From positions 1 through 64,000 of the forward strand of contig NZ_CANLZV010000007.1 of the NCBI RefSeq assembly GCF_947495665.1: a stretch of DNA of 64,000 nt, in the 5' to 3' direction. This document shows positions 35,429 to 44,321 of this stretch, piece after piece. How positions within the stretch are numbered: position 1 is the first letter of the stretch; each line of letters opens with the position of its first letter. A model generated the notes under the pieces. It did not search any database, was not told the origin of the DNA, and saw only the letters and a list, made by a program, of their open reading frames with translations. The position numbers and the translations under genes were made by a program. The DNA is from an uncultured Sunxiuqinia sp. Lineage in GTDB: Bacteria; Bacteroidota; Bacteroidia; Bacteroidales; Prolixibacteraceae.

Positions 35429-35995
35429 TTAAAATTCAAATTCACCTTTCAAATGCTGAAATTTTTCAGCCAAATACCTGCGCGTATTAAACAGTCGTGA
35501 TTTCACCGTGCCCGGCGCAATCCCAAGCATGTCAGCAATCTCCTTAATCGGAAAGCCTTCCCGGTAATGCATCAGAAAAACCGAGCGATGCTCCTGACTC
35601 AAAGCATCCAGGCTTTCAAAAATGCGGCTGATCAACTCATCCTGCGAAACCAGATGAGGAATCACCGGCTTAACCAACTGCTCCTTGTCCAATTTTTCCT
35701 GACGAACCTCCCGACGCCGGTATTCATTCTTACATAAATTATATGCAACTGAAAATATCCAGGTTTTAAATGGGAAGTCCGGATTAAAGCGGCTTGGTTT
35801 TTCGATGATTTTCAGAAAGACATCTTGCAAAAAGTCGTTCGCCAAGGCTTCCGAATTTCCAAGCATCCGATAGAAGTAATAATACAAACGCTCTTTGTAG
35901 CGGTCGTAAAGCTGGTTAAAAGCTTGCTGATTACCATTACAAATCGCTTGCATCAACTGCTCATCGCTCTTTATTTTCCTTTTCGCTCCGAACAT
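35429..35995 (-). CDS. ECF-type RNA polymerase sigma factor
   Basis: Sigma-70 family factor of 188 residues. Region 2 (about 22-95) reads NQQAFNQLYDRYKERLYYYF...NDFLQDVFLKI. Region 4 (about 125-185) has the helix-turn-helix FLMHYREGFPIKEIADMLGIA-type segment, ending GTVKSRLFNTRRYLAEKF. It redirects RNA polymerase to a specific regulon. It overlaps the start of the following minus-strand unit: the DUF3098-like gene's stop lies 25 bases inside its start, so translation is coupled. A small membrane protein follows downstream. No outer-membrane SusCD pair is adjacent, so it is not a polysaccharide-utilisation sigma on context alone. Confidence 0.92.
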   Translation of the reverse strand: MFGAKRKIKSDEQLMQAICNGNQQAFNQLYDRYKERLYYYFYRMLGNSEALANDFLQDVFLKIIEKPSRFNPDFPFKTWIFSVAYNLCKNEYRRREVRQEKLDKEQLVKPVIPHLVSQDELISRIFESLDALSQEHRSVFLMHYREGFPIKEIADMLGIAPGTVKSRLFNTRRYLAEKFQHLKGEFEF

Positions 35996-36207
35996 GCGTT
36001 TTTGGTGCGCTTTAAAATTAGATAGATTAAACCTGCATAGGTCCCGACAATGAGCAGTGGAGCCAATGTAATTCGTCGAAAGCTAAAGATGCTTTCATCA
36101 AACTGACTGGCTTCTGAATTAGCCGGACCGCTCATTAAAACGTACGCTAAAGTTAATAAAACGACTGCGGCAATTAACCACCAATACTTCCTTTTGTCGA
36201 ATAACAT
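35971..36207 (-). CDS. DUF3098-like small membrane protein
   Basis: Protein of 78 residues from the ATG at 36207. The longer frame to 36273 adds 22 unlikely residues. It has two hydrophobic helices (about 8-26 and 48-66) joined by SGPANSEASQFDESIF, and the phrase FSFRRITLAPLLIVG fits the DUF3098 family of Bacteroidota. The function is unknown. In many relatives DUF3098 sits beside ftsX and uppP, whereas here it sits before an ECF sigma gene, with which it overlaps by 25 bases. Confidence 0.7.
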   Translation of the reverse strand: MLFDKRKYWWLIAAVVLLTLAYVLMSGPANSEASQFDESIFSFRRITLAPLLIVGTYAGLIYLILKRTKNACSERKGK

Positions 36208-36348
36208 AGACTGCTTTTTAGAACAGTACACGCGAAAACAAAAAGGTTCACCTAAAAAATAAATTCCGGGCACATTCTATACAAAAGAGTAGAACTGCCC
36301 AAACAGCAAATAATGCGCCAGCCCAACTCGTTGTCAGAAATAATCAAT

Positions 36349-37905
36349 TTATTGCTTGAAGTTCTGTGCCAGCGCTTCGGCGCAACGCTCACCATCCATG
36401 GCCGAGGAAGCAATTCCTCCGGCATAACCGGCTCCCTCTCCACACGGATACAATCCTTTAATGTGAATGTGCTGCATGTCAAGGTCATTTCGAGGGATGC
36501 GAACCGGAGAAGAGGTGCGCGACTCCACCCCCACTGCCAGGGCTTCGTTGGATAAAAACCCCTTCGATTTTTTATCAATTTGCTGAATTCCTTCACGCAA
36601 GCGGCTGGCAATGCGCTTGGGCAATTTATCGTGCAAGGCCGATGCGACCAATCCCGGACGATAAGAAGAATCCGGCAGATCAGCCGATTTTTTGCCTGCC
36701 ACAAAATCGGCCAAACGCTGGGCGGGTGCCAGCTGGGTTTGTCCACTCAGCATAAAGCAAAGTTTTTCTACCTGCTTTTGGAATTCCAAGCCGGCAAAAA
36801 CACCGTGATGCTGAAATTCACGCAAGTCCTCGGGCCGGACTTCCACCACCAAACCCGAATTGGCAAAAGGTGAATTTCGTTTGGAGGCCGACATGCCATT
36901 CACCACCAATTCGCCAGGAGCTGTTGCAGCCGGCACAATAAACCCACCCGGACACATACAGAAGGAGTACACCCCACGATCTTTCACCTGCTCAACAAAG
37001 GAATAGGTTGCAGCCGGCAAGTACGGGCCACGCTGTGGTTGATGGTATTGAATGGAATCGATCAGCGCTTGCGGATGTTCCACCCGAACACCCATGGCAA
37101 AGGTCTTGGCTTCCAGGTTAACTCCATTCCGATAAAGCATTTCGTAAATATCGCGTGCCGAGTGGCCCGTAGCCAAAATCAAGGCACCAAACTCATACGA
37201 ATTGCCATTGGCTAGTTTCAAGCCTTTACATTGATCATTCTGAATGATTAAATCCGTTACCCGACTGCTGAAGTGAATTTCGCCACCACACGCCAGGATT
37301 TGCTCACGCATGCCCCGAATAACCTGTGGCAGTTTGTCGGTCCCGATGTGAGGATGAGCATCAATCAGAATTTGAGGATCGGCTCCAAACTGCACAAATA
37401 CCTCCAGAATTTTCCGAACATTCCCCCGTTTTTTTGAGCGGGTATAGAGTTTTCCATCCGAGAAAGTGCCGGCACCACCTTCGCCAAAGCCATAGTTCGA
37501 ATCCGGATCAACCAGGTGCTCCCGGTGGATCAAGGCAATGTCGCGCTTACGGTCGCTCACATTTTTCCCCCGCTCGAACACAATTGGCTTAAAGCCGAGT
37601 TCAATCAGCCGCAAAGCAGCAAACAGTCCGGCCGGACCTGCTCCTACAATGCCTACCGGCGGTTTCGAACCTACATGCTGATACTCGTAAGTAACTCGTT
37701 CGGTATCGGGTTGTTCCCCCAGATAAACAGCTACCCCCAGGTTAATCCTGATTTGTCGCTGGCGCGCATCAATCGACTTTCGACGCACAACAATGGCCGT
37801 AATATCAGCATCGGCCACTCCTAATTTTTTCGCAATTATGGGACGATACCACTGCTCTTCTGACGCCTGTTTAGGAGTCAGGGATATATTCAATTCTTTT
37901 TTCAA
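36349..37905 (-). CDS. COG2509-type FAD-dependent dehydrogenase
   Basis: Flavoprotein of 518 residues. The start is TTG at 37905, one base after the porT stop codon, because an in-frame stop precedes it and no ATG is nearby. FAD-binding PVGIVGAGPAGLFAALRL (about 88-105) is followed by GEGGAGTFSDGKLYTRSK (about 144-161) and HYGHIGTD-like substrate-region elements (DAHPHIGTDKLPQVI). The C-terminus has GEGAGYAGGIASSAMDG. It is an uncharacterised dehydrogenase, and the group has no assigned substrate. Close coupling to porT suggests cotranscription, but a shared function is not shown. Confidence 0.85.
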   Translation of the reverse strand: MKKELNISLTPKQASEEQWYRPIIAKKLGVADADITAIVVRRKSIDARQRQIRINLGVAVYLGEQPDTERVTYEYQHVGSKPPVGIVGAGPAGLFAALRLIELGFKPIVFERGKNVSDRKRDIALIHREHLVDPDSNYGFGEGGAGTFSDGKLYTRSKKRGNVRKILEVFVQFGADPQILIDAHPHIGTDKLPQVIRGMREQILACGGEIHFSSRVTDLIIQNDQCKGLKLANGNSYEFGALILATGHSARDIYEMLYRNGVNLEAKTFAMGVRVEHPQALIDSIQYHQPQRGPYLPAATYSFVEQVKDRGVYSFCMCPGGFIVPAATAPGELVVNGMSASKRNSPFANSGLVVEVRPEDLREFQHHGVFAGLEFQKQVEKLCFMLSGQTQLAPAQRLADFVAGKKSADLPDSSYRPGLVASALHDKLPKRIASRLREGIQQIDKKSKGFLSNEALAVGVESRTSSPVRIPRNDLDMQHIHIKGLYPCGEGAGYAGGIASSAMDGERCAEALAQNFKQ

Positions 37906-37906
37906 C

Positions 37907-38677
37907 TTATTCGAAATGAAAACTTAAAGTAAAAACATTGGAAGTCAGCTTTTTGATTGCTGAAGTATAATACTGACGTTGGGTTTCATCGGGACCATCA
38001 TTAAGCATATTTCCTAAACCAAGACTCACTTTCAGCTCGGTTGACAGGCGAAAGAAAGGCAGGTAACTGTCCCATCCGACACCAGCTTCAAAATAAAAGC
38101 CCCCGCGTTTTACACGAACCAGATCTTCTTTTCCTGTTTTGGAGATATCAATGCGCATGGCAGGTCCGGCAATTAAATACGGCCGTTGATTATTCAGTCG
38201 GCTGGATTTATACTTCACCAGCAAAGGCAAGTCAATATAGGTTGATTTGATGGAATAAAACTCCAGCGCCTCTGAACTGACATTGGAAATATCGTAAACC
38301 GGCACATTGTAAACCAGGCGTCGCTCACCAAAAGACAAGCCTGGCAAGAAGCGCAGGTCAAAATATTCACCCAGCCTCAGGTTACTTACAATCCCAACCG
38401 TAAGCCCTGGAATGGGCTGAGCAATATCAGCAAAAACCGTATCCTGAGCGGTAATCTCATGCCCATCGACATTTTGCCAGTCTTCAAAAACAAAATCCGG
38501 ATTATTACCAATCGGACGATAATGTTCCATGCTAAAGTCCAGCGTATTGATTGCAATGGTAAATCCAAAGTGTAGTTTTTTGTCATCAAACGTGGTCAAA
38601 TTTTTGACACGCTGATGCTGAGCAAAAGCACTTGCTGACAAATACAAAAGGATAATAATGCTAATGAGCTTTTTCAC
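37907..38677 (-). CDS. porT: PorT/SprT outer-membrane protein of the type IX secretion system
   Basis: Outer-membrane beta-barrel of 256 residues with a signal peptide ending near Ala-Phe-Ala19. Mature sequence QHQRVKNLTTFDDKKLHFGF and the motif GLTVGIVSNLRLGEYFDLRFLP-like core (about 93-114) match the PorT family. Closing strands are rich in aromatic residues and the protein ends in Phe-His-Phe-Glu. PorT is needed for export of C-terminal-domain cargo proteins in Porphyromonas and Flavobacterium. It lies 176 bases after the menG-type gene in the same direction, an arrangement common in the phylum, and 1 base before the flavoprotein gene. Confidence 0.86.
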   Translation of the reverse strand: MKKLISIIILLYLSASAFAQHQRVKNLTTFDDKKLHFGFTIAINTLDFSMEHYRPIGNNPDFVFEDWQNVDGHEITAQDTVFADIAQPIPGLTVGIVSNLRLGEYFDLRFLPGLSFGERRLVYNVPVYDISNVSSEALEFYSIKSTYIDLPLLVKYKSSRLNNQRPYLIAGPAMRIDISKTGKEDLVRVKRGGFYFEAGVGWDSYLPFFRLSTELKVSLGLGNMLNDGPDETQRQYYTSAIKKLTSNVFTLSFHFE

Positions 38678-38853
38678 TGGTTCTGATCAAATTTTACAAC
38701 TGAAACAATTCCTTCAAAAGCGAGTTGTTCTAATTTACCTTGTTTGAGAACTTTGACATCAAAAATAAGGATCAAAAACAAATTCCAAACAATCTCATGC
38801 TTGAAAAACCGCAATATTCAGGAAATATTGTCTTGCAGCACGCGTGAACGTCA

Positions 38854-39576
38854 TTATTTGCGTGCAATATAAATCGTTGCGATCCCTAAGGTTAGTCTTT
38901 TCTGGCTAACCTCAGTAAAACCGGTTTGTCGCAAAATATCAAGCATTACCTGATCATCAGGAAAAGCCATAACCGACTCCGGCAGGTATGAATAAGCCGA
39001 GGCATCTTTTGAAATCATTCCCCCAAGCCGCGGTAAAATATGAAAGAAATAGAACCGATACAGCTGTTTAAACGGGAAATATTTAGGTTTCGAAAACTCC
39101 AGAATCAATGCCAAACCGCCTTCACGCAAAACCCGGTGAAACTCATCTAATCCCTTTTGAAGATTTTCGAAATTACGCACCCCGAAAGCCACAGTAAGCG
39201 CATCAAATGATTCATTTTCAAAAGGCATGTTCTCCGAATCGCCTTTTTGAAAATGAATCACCGAACTAAGCCCGCGCTTCTTCACTTTTTCTTCCCCCAC
39301 GCGGATCATCTGCTCCGACAAGTCGAAACCAACAATCTCGTCCACTTCCAGCCTGGAAGCGGCAATGGCAAAATCACCGGTTCCGGTGGCTACATCCAGG
39401 ATGCGTTTGGGCTGGTCTTTTTTCAAAATACGAATCGCTTTTTTCCGCCAGAGCTTGTCGATGCCCAAGCTTAAAAAGTGGTTCAAAAAATCATATTTAG
39501 GAGCAATATTGTCGAACATTTGCTCGACCTGCTGTTTTTTATTCTTATCAGAATCTTGATATGGAGCTACTGTCAT
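38854..39576 (-). CDS. menG: Demethylmenaquinone methyltransferase
   Basis: SAM-dependent C-methyltransferase (UbiE/MenG family) of 240 residues, the last step of menaquinone synthesis. SAM motif I is [15 protein letters not shown] (about 59-73), with acidic motif II at [13 protein letters not shown]. The family [18 protein letters not shown] stretch is near 131-148, and the [17 protein letters not shown] segment is near 194-210. Since Bacteroidota use menaquinone, the MenG reading is preferred to ubiquinone. It overlaps the preceding AIR-synthase-like gene by four bases (ATGA), so translation is coupled. Confidence 0.95.
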   Translation of the reverse strand: MTVAPYQDSDKNKKQQVEQMFDNIAPKYDFLNHFLSLGIDKLWRKKAIRILKKDQPKRILDVATGTGDFAIAASRLEVDEIVGFDLSEQMIRVGEEKVKKRGLSSVIHFQKGDSENMPFENESFDALTVAFGVRNFENLQKGLDEFHRVLREGGLALILEFSKPKYFPFKQLYRFYFFHILPRLGGMISKDASAYSYLPESVMAFPDDQVMLDILRQTGFTEVSQKRLTLGIATIYIARK

Positions 39577-40613
39577 TCAGCGTTTGGTATCATTTTATCA
39601 ATAAACCCAAGGGATTCATCATCAACCCGGATTTCTCCTTTAGTGACATGTCCCAAGGTAAAAAATGGCAATTTTGTGCTTTGCAGATAATCCACAAAGT
39701 CATCTTCGTTTTCTTGCGAAACCCCTACAATTAATCGGCCCATAGACTCGCCAAACAGGAAGGCATCGCGGCGGATTTCAGCATCAGTCGTAATGTCAAA
39801 ACCTAAACCTGCCGGCATTCCGGCACGCAGCAATGAAAAGAAAAGACCTCCACGTCCTACCGGGCTGGCCGAAGAAATCAACTGCCGGTCGACAAGTGTC
39901 TTCATAGCTTCCTGCAAGCGCACTTCCATGTCAATGTCAAATTGCGGAAGAGGCGAATCATACACTTCATGATAAAATTCCAGGTACTCCGAAGAACTAA
40001 TATCATCGAACGATTTTCCGATAACAAAGATATTGTTGCCTTTGTTTTTCAGCTTGTGCGTAATCACTTTGTTTTTATCTTCCACACTCCCCATCAAGCT
40101 CACAATAATGGTTGGTGTCACTGTGCCGTGTCCGCTAAAATAATCGAATCGAATTTTGCGGTCCGACACTTTCACTCCAAACTTTTTGCAAGCATTTTCC
40201 AGCCCTTTCTTTGCTCCCGAGGCTATAAACTGTCCGTTGGGATGAGCAATATTGATATGATACAGGAAAGCACTCACTGCTTCAGGTTTAGCCCCGTAAC
40301 AAGCCATTCGGCGAGCTGCTCTGCTAATCAGGATTTCAATTGCCGTTTTAGGGTCTGTATCCAGATGATGATGAAAGGCATGTGTCGTCATGGCCATCAT
40401 TTGCCCATTGTCTGCCGTGAAAATCCCGGCATCGTCGGTCTCTCCGTTGGCCACACTTTCCAGATCAAATCCTTCTTCACTAAAATCATTAAAGTAATTA
40501 ACCGGGGCCAGATTGGGATTGACCATTAGGTTAAAAACGATATCATTGATATCTTTGGGCTCTTCAATCTGATCAATAGAGAACACCGCTTGGTTTTCAG
40601 CAATTTCAGCCAT
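39573..40613 (-). CDS. AIR synthase-related (PurM/PurL-like) protein
   Basis: Protein of 346 residues from the ATG at 40613. The ORF's longer 40730 start would add 39 hydrophobic residues. It resembles the AIR synthase fold: an N-terminal part with [14 protein letters not shown] (near 59-72) and a C-terminal [17 protein letters not shown] (about 254-270) followed by [15 protein letters not shown]. PurL/PurM superfamily members bind ATP and phosphoribosyl substrates. A full-length PurL would be much larger, so this is a stand-alone relative of unknown activity. It comes first in an operon with menG. Confidence 0.75.
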   Translation of the reverse strand: MAEIAENQAVFSIDQIEEPKDINDIVFNLMVNPNLAPVNYFNDFSEEGFDLESVANGETDDAGIFTADNGQMMAMTTHAFHHHLDTDPKTAIEILISRAARRMACYGAKPEAVSAFLYHINIAHPNGQFIASGAKKGLENACKKFGVKVSDRKIRFDYFSGHGTVTPTIIVSLMGSVEDKNKVITHKLKNKGNNIFVIGKSFDDISSSEYLEFYHEVYDSPLPQFDIDMEVRLQEAMKTLVDRQLISSASPVGRGGLFFSLLRAGMPAGLGFDITTDAEIRRDAFLFGESMGRLIVGVSQENEDDFVDYLQSTKLPFFTLGHVTKGEIRVDDESLGFIDKMIPNAE

Positions 40614-40645
40614 AATTGTATAAATCTTTAGGTCGATAATGAAAA

Positions 40646-40653
40646 CAAAAATA
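40646..40653 (-). promoter_or_regulatory. Candidate -7 element of the AIR synthase-related gene
   Basis: TATTTTTG on the minus strand fits TAnnTTTG and is 33 bases before the ATG at 40613. It argues for this shorter start. The -33 match is poor. Confidence 0.45.
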
Positions 40654-40721
40654 GTCAAGTAGTTGATTTTTCCATAAAAAAAGAAGAATTTTAATTCCCT
40701 CAGAATAAACAACAAAATGCC

Positions 40722-41480
40722 ATGAAACAAAAAATTGCTTTAATTACCGGAGCCACCTCCGGCATTGGGTTGGAAACCGCCAAAATACTCTCCGAGAATC
40801 ATTTCAACCTTATCATAACCGGAAGAAGACACGATCGGCTTGAAAAATTAAAAGAAGAATTAGAGCACGAAACCTGCCAGGTGTATCCCCTCTGTTTTGA
40901 TGTTCGCTCGAAAACAGAAGTTGACCAGGCCTTGGCGTCACTCCCCGAAAGCTGGAAACAAGTTGACATTCTGCTCAACAATGCCGGACTGGCTGCCGGA
41001 ATTGATCCGATCAATCAAGCAGACTGGGAAGACTGGGAAGCAATGATTGACACCAACATTAAAGGCCTGCTGTACATGACCCGCGAAGTTTCGAACTGGA
41101 TGATTGCCCGCCAGCAGGGACACATCCTCAACGTGTCTTCAATTGCCGGCATTCAGGCCTACCCCAATGGTTCGGTGTACTGCGGAACCAAGCATGCGGT
41201 TAATGCAATCAGCAAAGCCATGCGCATCGAGCTGGCTCCTTACAACATCAAAGTGGGGACCATCAGCCCCGGTGCCATTGAAACCGAATTTTCCCTGGTT
41301 CGTTTCAAAGGCGACGAAGCGAAGGCCGCCAAAGTTTATGAAGGTTTTACCCCTTTAAGTGCCCGCGACATTGCAGAAAGTATTTACTTTGTGCTCTCGA
41401 GACCGGCGCATGTCAATATCGATGATTTACTGATCATGCCGACAGCCCAGGCCTCAGCACGAGATTTTGTCAAAAAATAA
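40722..41480 (+). CDS. Short-chain dehydrogenase/reductase
   Basis: SDR of 252 residues, NAD(P)H-dependent. The cofactor motif is TGATSGIG (10-17), with NNAG (about 86-89) and the catalytic Ser, Tyr and Lys in the SSIAGIQAYPNGSVYCGTKH-like region (Tyr near 153, Lys near 157). The substrate is not evident, but its form resembles the YdfG serine/3-hydroxy acid dehydrogenase type. It starts a run of five close genes, ending 9 bases before the Ldh-type gene. Confidence 0.9.
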   Translation: MKQKIALITGATSGIGLETAKILSENHFNLIITGRRHDRLEKLKEELEHETCQVYPLCFDVRSKTEVDQALASLPESWKQVDILLNNAGLAAGIDPINQADWEDWEAMIDTNIKGLLYMTREVSNWMIARQQGHILNVSSIAGIQAYPNGSVYCGTKHAVNAISKAMRIELAPYNIKVGTISPGAIETEFSLVRFKGDEAKAAKVYEGFTPLSARDIAESIYFVLSRPAHVNIDDLLIMPTAQASARDFVKK

Positions 41481-41489
41481 AGCTGAGAA

Positions 41490-42578
41490 ATGAAGTTAAG
41501 CTCAAGTTATTTAAAAGACTTCACCCAACAAGTCTTTGAAAAAATAGGCTGCCCGCCCGAGGAAGCAGCATTGGCTGCTGACTGCCTGAACCAGGCAGAT
41601 TTACGCGGAGTAGATTCACACGGTGTAGCCCGCCTGAGTGGTTATGTGCGTTTGTGGGAGAAAAACCGACTGAACGCCAGCCCTCAAATGAAAATTGTAC
41701 ATGAAACCCCATCAACAGCGGTGCTCGATGCCGACCTGGCCCTGGGCCTTGTTGCCGGACCTAAAGCCATGCGCATTGCCATGGATAAAGCACGCCAGGT
41801 AGGTAGCGGATGGGTAGCTGTGAAAAATTCGAACCATTACGGAATTGCCGGTTACCATGCCATGCTGGCTTTGGATGAAGACATGATTGGTATTTCGATG
41901 ACCAACGCCAGTCCCTTGGTTTCACCGACCTTTTCCAAAAGTCGCTTTTTAGGAACCAACCCCATTGCGGTGGCTATTCCCGCCCAGGATGAACCTCCTT
42001 TTGTGATGGACATGGCCACAACTACCGTTGCCAATGGAAAACTGGAAGTTTTGCAACGGAAGGGCGAAGATGCCCCTCTTGGGTGGGCACAGGATAAAGA
42101 CGGATGCCCAACAACCGATGCCTTTGCGCTGAAAAAGGGCGGAGCCATGCTTCCGCTAGGTGGAGACCGCGAACATGGCAGCCACAAAGGCTATTGTCTG
42201 GGTGCCATGGTTGACATTTTCTCAGCCGTTCTCTCGGGAGCCAATTATGGCCCATGGGTTCCTCCGTTTGTCGCTTTCCTCGATCCTCCGGCCAACCCCG
42301 TGGGTGATGGTATTGGACACTTTTTTGGCGCCTTCCGCATTGATGCTTTTCGCCCGGCCAAAGACTTTAAAGAGCATATGGACACCTGGATTCGTACTTT
42401 CCGAACAGCGGAGCCTGTCAACTCAGGAGATGAGACGCTGATTCCGGGCGATCCGGAACGCCTCTTGACGCAGGAACGCCTGGCCAACGGAATCCCTGTC
42501 CAACAAGCAGTTATTGAAGACCTGGAGAACCTGGCTTCAAAATTTGAATTAACTTTTAACGCCACTCAATATGCCTAA
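41490..42578 (+). CDS. Ldh family (malate/L-lactate type) oxidoreductase
   Basis: NAD(P)-dependent 2-oxoacid/2-hydroxyacid oxidoreductase of the Ldh_2 (malate/ureidoglycolate dehydrogenase) family, 362 residues. Visible are the substrate-binding DLRGVDSHGVARL (about 33-45), NSNHYGIAGYHA (about 113-124) and LGTNPIAVAIP (about 151-161). It differs from the classic LDH fold. The reaction would interconvert a 2-oxo and a 2-hydroxy acid. Its stop codon overlaps the next gene's start (ATGCCTAA), indicating coupled translation. Confidence 0.88.
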   Translation: MKLSSSYLKDFTQQVFEKIGCPPEEAALAADCLNQADLRGVDSHGVARLSGYVRLWEKNRLNASPQMKIVHETPSTAVLDADLALGLVAGPKAMRIAMDKARQVGSGWVAVKNSNHYGIAGYHAMLALDEDMIGISMTNASPLVSPTFSKSRFLGTNPIAVAIPAQDEPPFVMDMATTTVANGKLEVLQRKGEDAPLGWAQDKDGCPTTDAFALKKGGAMLPLGGDREHGSHKGYCLGAMVDIFSAVLSGANYGPWVPPFVAFLDPPANPVGDGIGHFFGAFRIDAFRPAKDFKEHMDTWIRTFRTAEPVNSGDETLIPGDPERLLTQERLANGIPVQQAVIEDLENLASKFELTFNATQYA

Positions 42579-43281
42579 GACACTGGTCATTACCCCTGTA
42601 AAAGACTCCCTCGAAACAACCTTGCAAACCATTGAGGCCATTCACCGGGCCAATGGAGATCATCAGCATGTGGTTTACAATGATTTCAGTACACCTGAAA
42701 CAACAGCCATTTTGGAGGAGAAGCAAGCGGCCTATGGCTACAAACTTGTCAACCTGAAGGATCTAACAGAAACACCATCGCCCAACTATAATTTGGTGCT
42801 TCAAATGGCACAACAAAAGGCGCTGGAGCTCAACATCCCTTTGATCGTTATTGAATCGGATGTTATCATTCAGCCAGACACTTTGGACAAAATGCGGGAT
42901 TTGAGTCAAATTGCTCCAAACTGCGGTATGCTGGGAGCTGTAACCACCAATGAGGAGGGAGCCATCAACTTTCCTTACCTGAATTTCAAAAATGAAAAGC
43001 AGCCCCTTATTGATACCTCACACAGCTTAAGTTTTTGCTGCACCCTGCTCACTCCCGAGTTGCTCCGGAATTTTTCCTTTCAGGAGCTCTCACGCGAAAA
43101 GGATTGGTATGATGTATTCATCTCGCGCAAGTCAAAAACATTGGGCTATAAAAATTACCTGGCCACCATGCTGCCAGTCATTCACAAACCGCACAGCAGC
43201 CGTCCGTGGAAGCATTTAAAATACACGAACCCGGTAAAATATTACTTCAATAAATTTACCAAACGCAAAGACCGCATCTAA
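42571..43281 (+). CDS. Glycosyltransferase family 2 protein
   Basis: GT-A fold transferase of 236 residues. It begins MPKTLVITPVKDSLETTLQT and has the acidic DxD-like region ESDVIIQPDT (about 92-101) and HKPHSSRPWKHLKYTNPV near the C-terminus (about 210-227). It lacks transmembrane helices. The donor and acceptor are unknown. It overlaps the Ldh-type gene by 8 bases and the LytS-type kinase by one base (TAATG), an unusual place for a glycosyltransferase. Confidence 0.85.
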   Translation: MPKTLVITPVKDSLETTLQTIEAIHRANGDHQHVVYNDFSTPETTAILEEKQAAYGYKLVNLKDLTETPSPNYNLVLQMAQQKALELNIPLIVIESDVIIQPDTLDKMRDLSQIAPNCGMLGAVTTNEEGAINFPYLNFKNEKQPLIDTSHSLSFCCTLLTPELLRNFSFQELSREKDWYDVFISRKSKTLGYKNYLATMLPVIHKPHSSRPWKHLKYTNPVKYYFNKFTKRKDRI

Positions 43282-44321
43282 TGCCACTAATCAGAAACTA
43301 CCAACGCTATAAAGTACTTTTGCAGATTTTATTCTGGCTAAGCAGTACCGCTTTTGCGTTGGCTTCTTTTTATGTGGCTTCTGATTACCAATTCAATGCG
43401 GCAAAAGATATTTTGCGGGCACTGATTTTAAATACCGGATTTGCGCTTGCCGTTTACATCAACCTTTGGGTGTTGATTCCAAGGTTTCTGAAAAAGAAAT
43501 ACTACATTTTCTACACCTTCTGGTTGTTGATTTCCATGGCGCTGTCCTCGCTTGTTATACTCGGACTGTTTTACAGCCTGCAGCATTTTTACCAACCCAA
43601 GCTGTTTTCCACCTATTTTTTCACCACAGGCTTTTACATTGGCATCAGCTCGCTGGCCAAGTTTGTGAACGACTGGATAAAAATGCAGGACATCGAGCTA
43701 CGGTACAACAAAGTGGAACGGGAAAAGCTGAAGGCTGAACTGAACACCCTGAAAGCCCAAATCAACCCGCACTTTTTGTTTAATTCGTTAAACAACATTT
43801 ATTCCCTTTCGCTGACCAACTCGAAGAAAACACCTGAGATGATTCTGAAACTGTCGGACTTGATGCGACATGTTCTCTATGAATCGCGGGAAAACCTCAT
43901 CAGCTTGCATAAAGAAGTAGAGTTTATTCAAAACTTCATTGAACTGCAACGCATTCGCCTATCCGATCAAACAGACATTCGTTTTGAGCTGGATGGTGCT
44001 ATTCGGGACAAACTTATTATTCCACTCATTTTTGAGCCATTTGTTGACAACGCGTTTAAACACGGAAGTAAATCCATCAGTGAGAAGGCTTTCATCCACA
44101 TTCAAATTCAAGTAAAAGACAACTGGCTTCATTTTAAGGTAAGCAACAACTACGAGGAGGCTCTTCAACCTACCAAGAACGAAGCACACGGCATTGGCCT
44201 TAAAAACGTCCAAAAACGGCTGGAGTACCTCTACAAAAAAGAGGAATACCATTTAAATATCAGCAAAAAAGAAAATATCTTTAAGGTTGAATTGCAACTG
44301 TTACTAAAAACGACCAAATGA
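43281..44321 (+). CDS. LytS/YehU-type sensor histidine kinase
   Basis: Membrane histidine kinase of 346 residues. Four hydrophobic helices span about 12-128, with short loops and no extracytoplasmic sensor domain. The His_kinase domain contains the phosphoacceptor His164 in LKAQINPHFLFNSLNN, followed by the ATPase region with HGIGLKNVQKRLEYL (about 299-313). It pairs with the LytTR regulator that overlaps its end by four bases (ATGA). The signal sensed is unknown. Confidence 0.93.
   Translation: MPLIRNYQRYKVLLQILFWLSSTAFALASFYVASDYQFNAAKDILRALILNTGFALAVYINLWVLIPRFLKKKYYIFYTFWLLISMALSSLVILGLFYSLQHFYQPKLFSTYFFTTGFYIGISSLAKFVNDWIKMQDIELRYNKVEREKLKAELNTLKAQINPHFLFNSLNNIYSLSLTNSKKTPEMILKLSDLMRHVLYESRENLISLHKEVEFIQNFIELQRIRLSDQTDIRFELDGAIRDKLIIPLIFEPFVDNAFKHGSKSISEKAFIHIQIQVKDNWLHFKVSNNYEEALQPTKNEAHGIGLKNVQKRLEYLYKKEEYHLNISKKENIFKVELQLLLKTTK

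Noticed and set aside
39942-40529. 195-codon plus-strand frame opposite the AIR synthase-like gene
   Set aside because: Antisense shadow; composition rich in His, Phe and Ile, with no domain.
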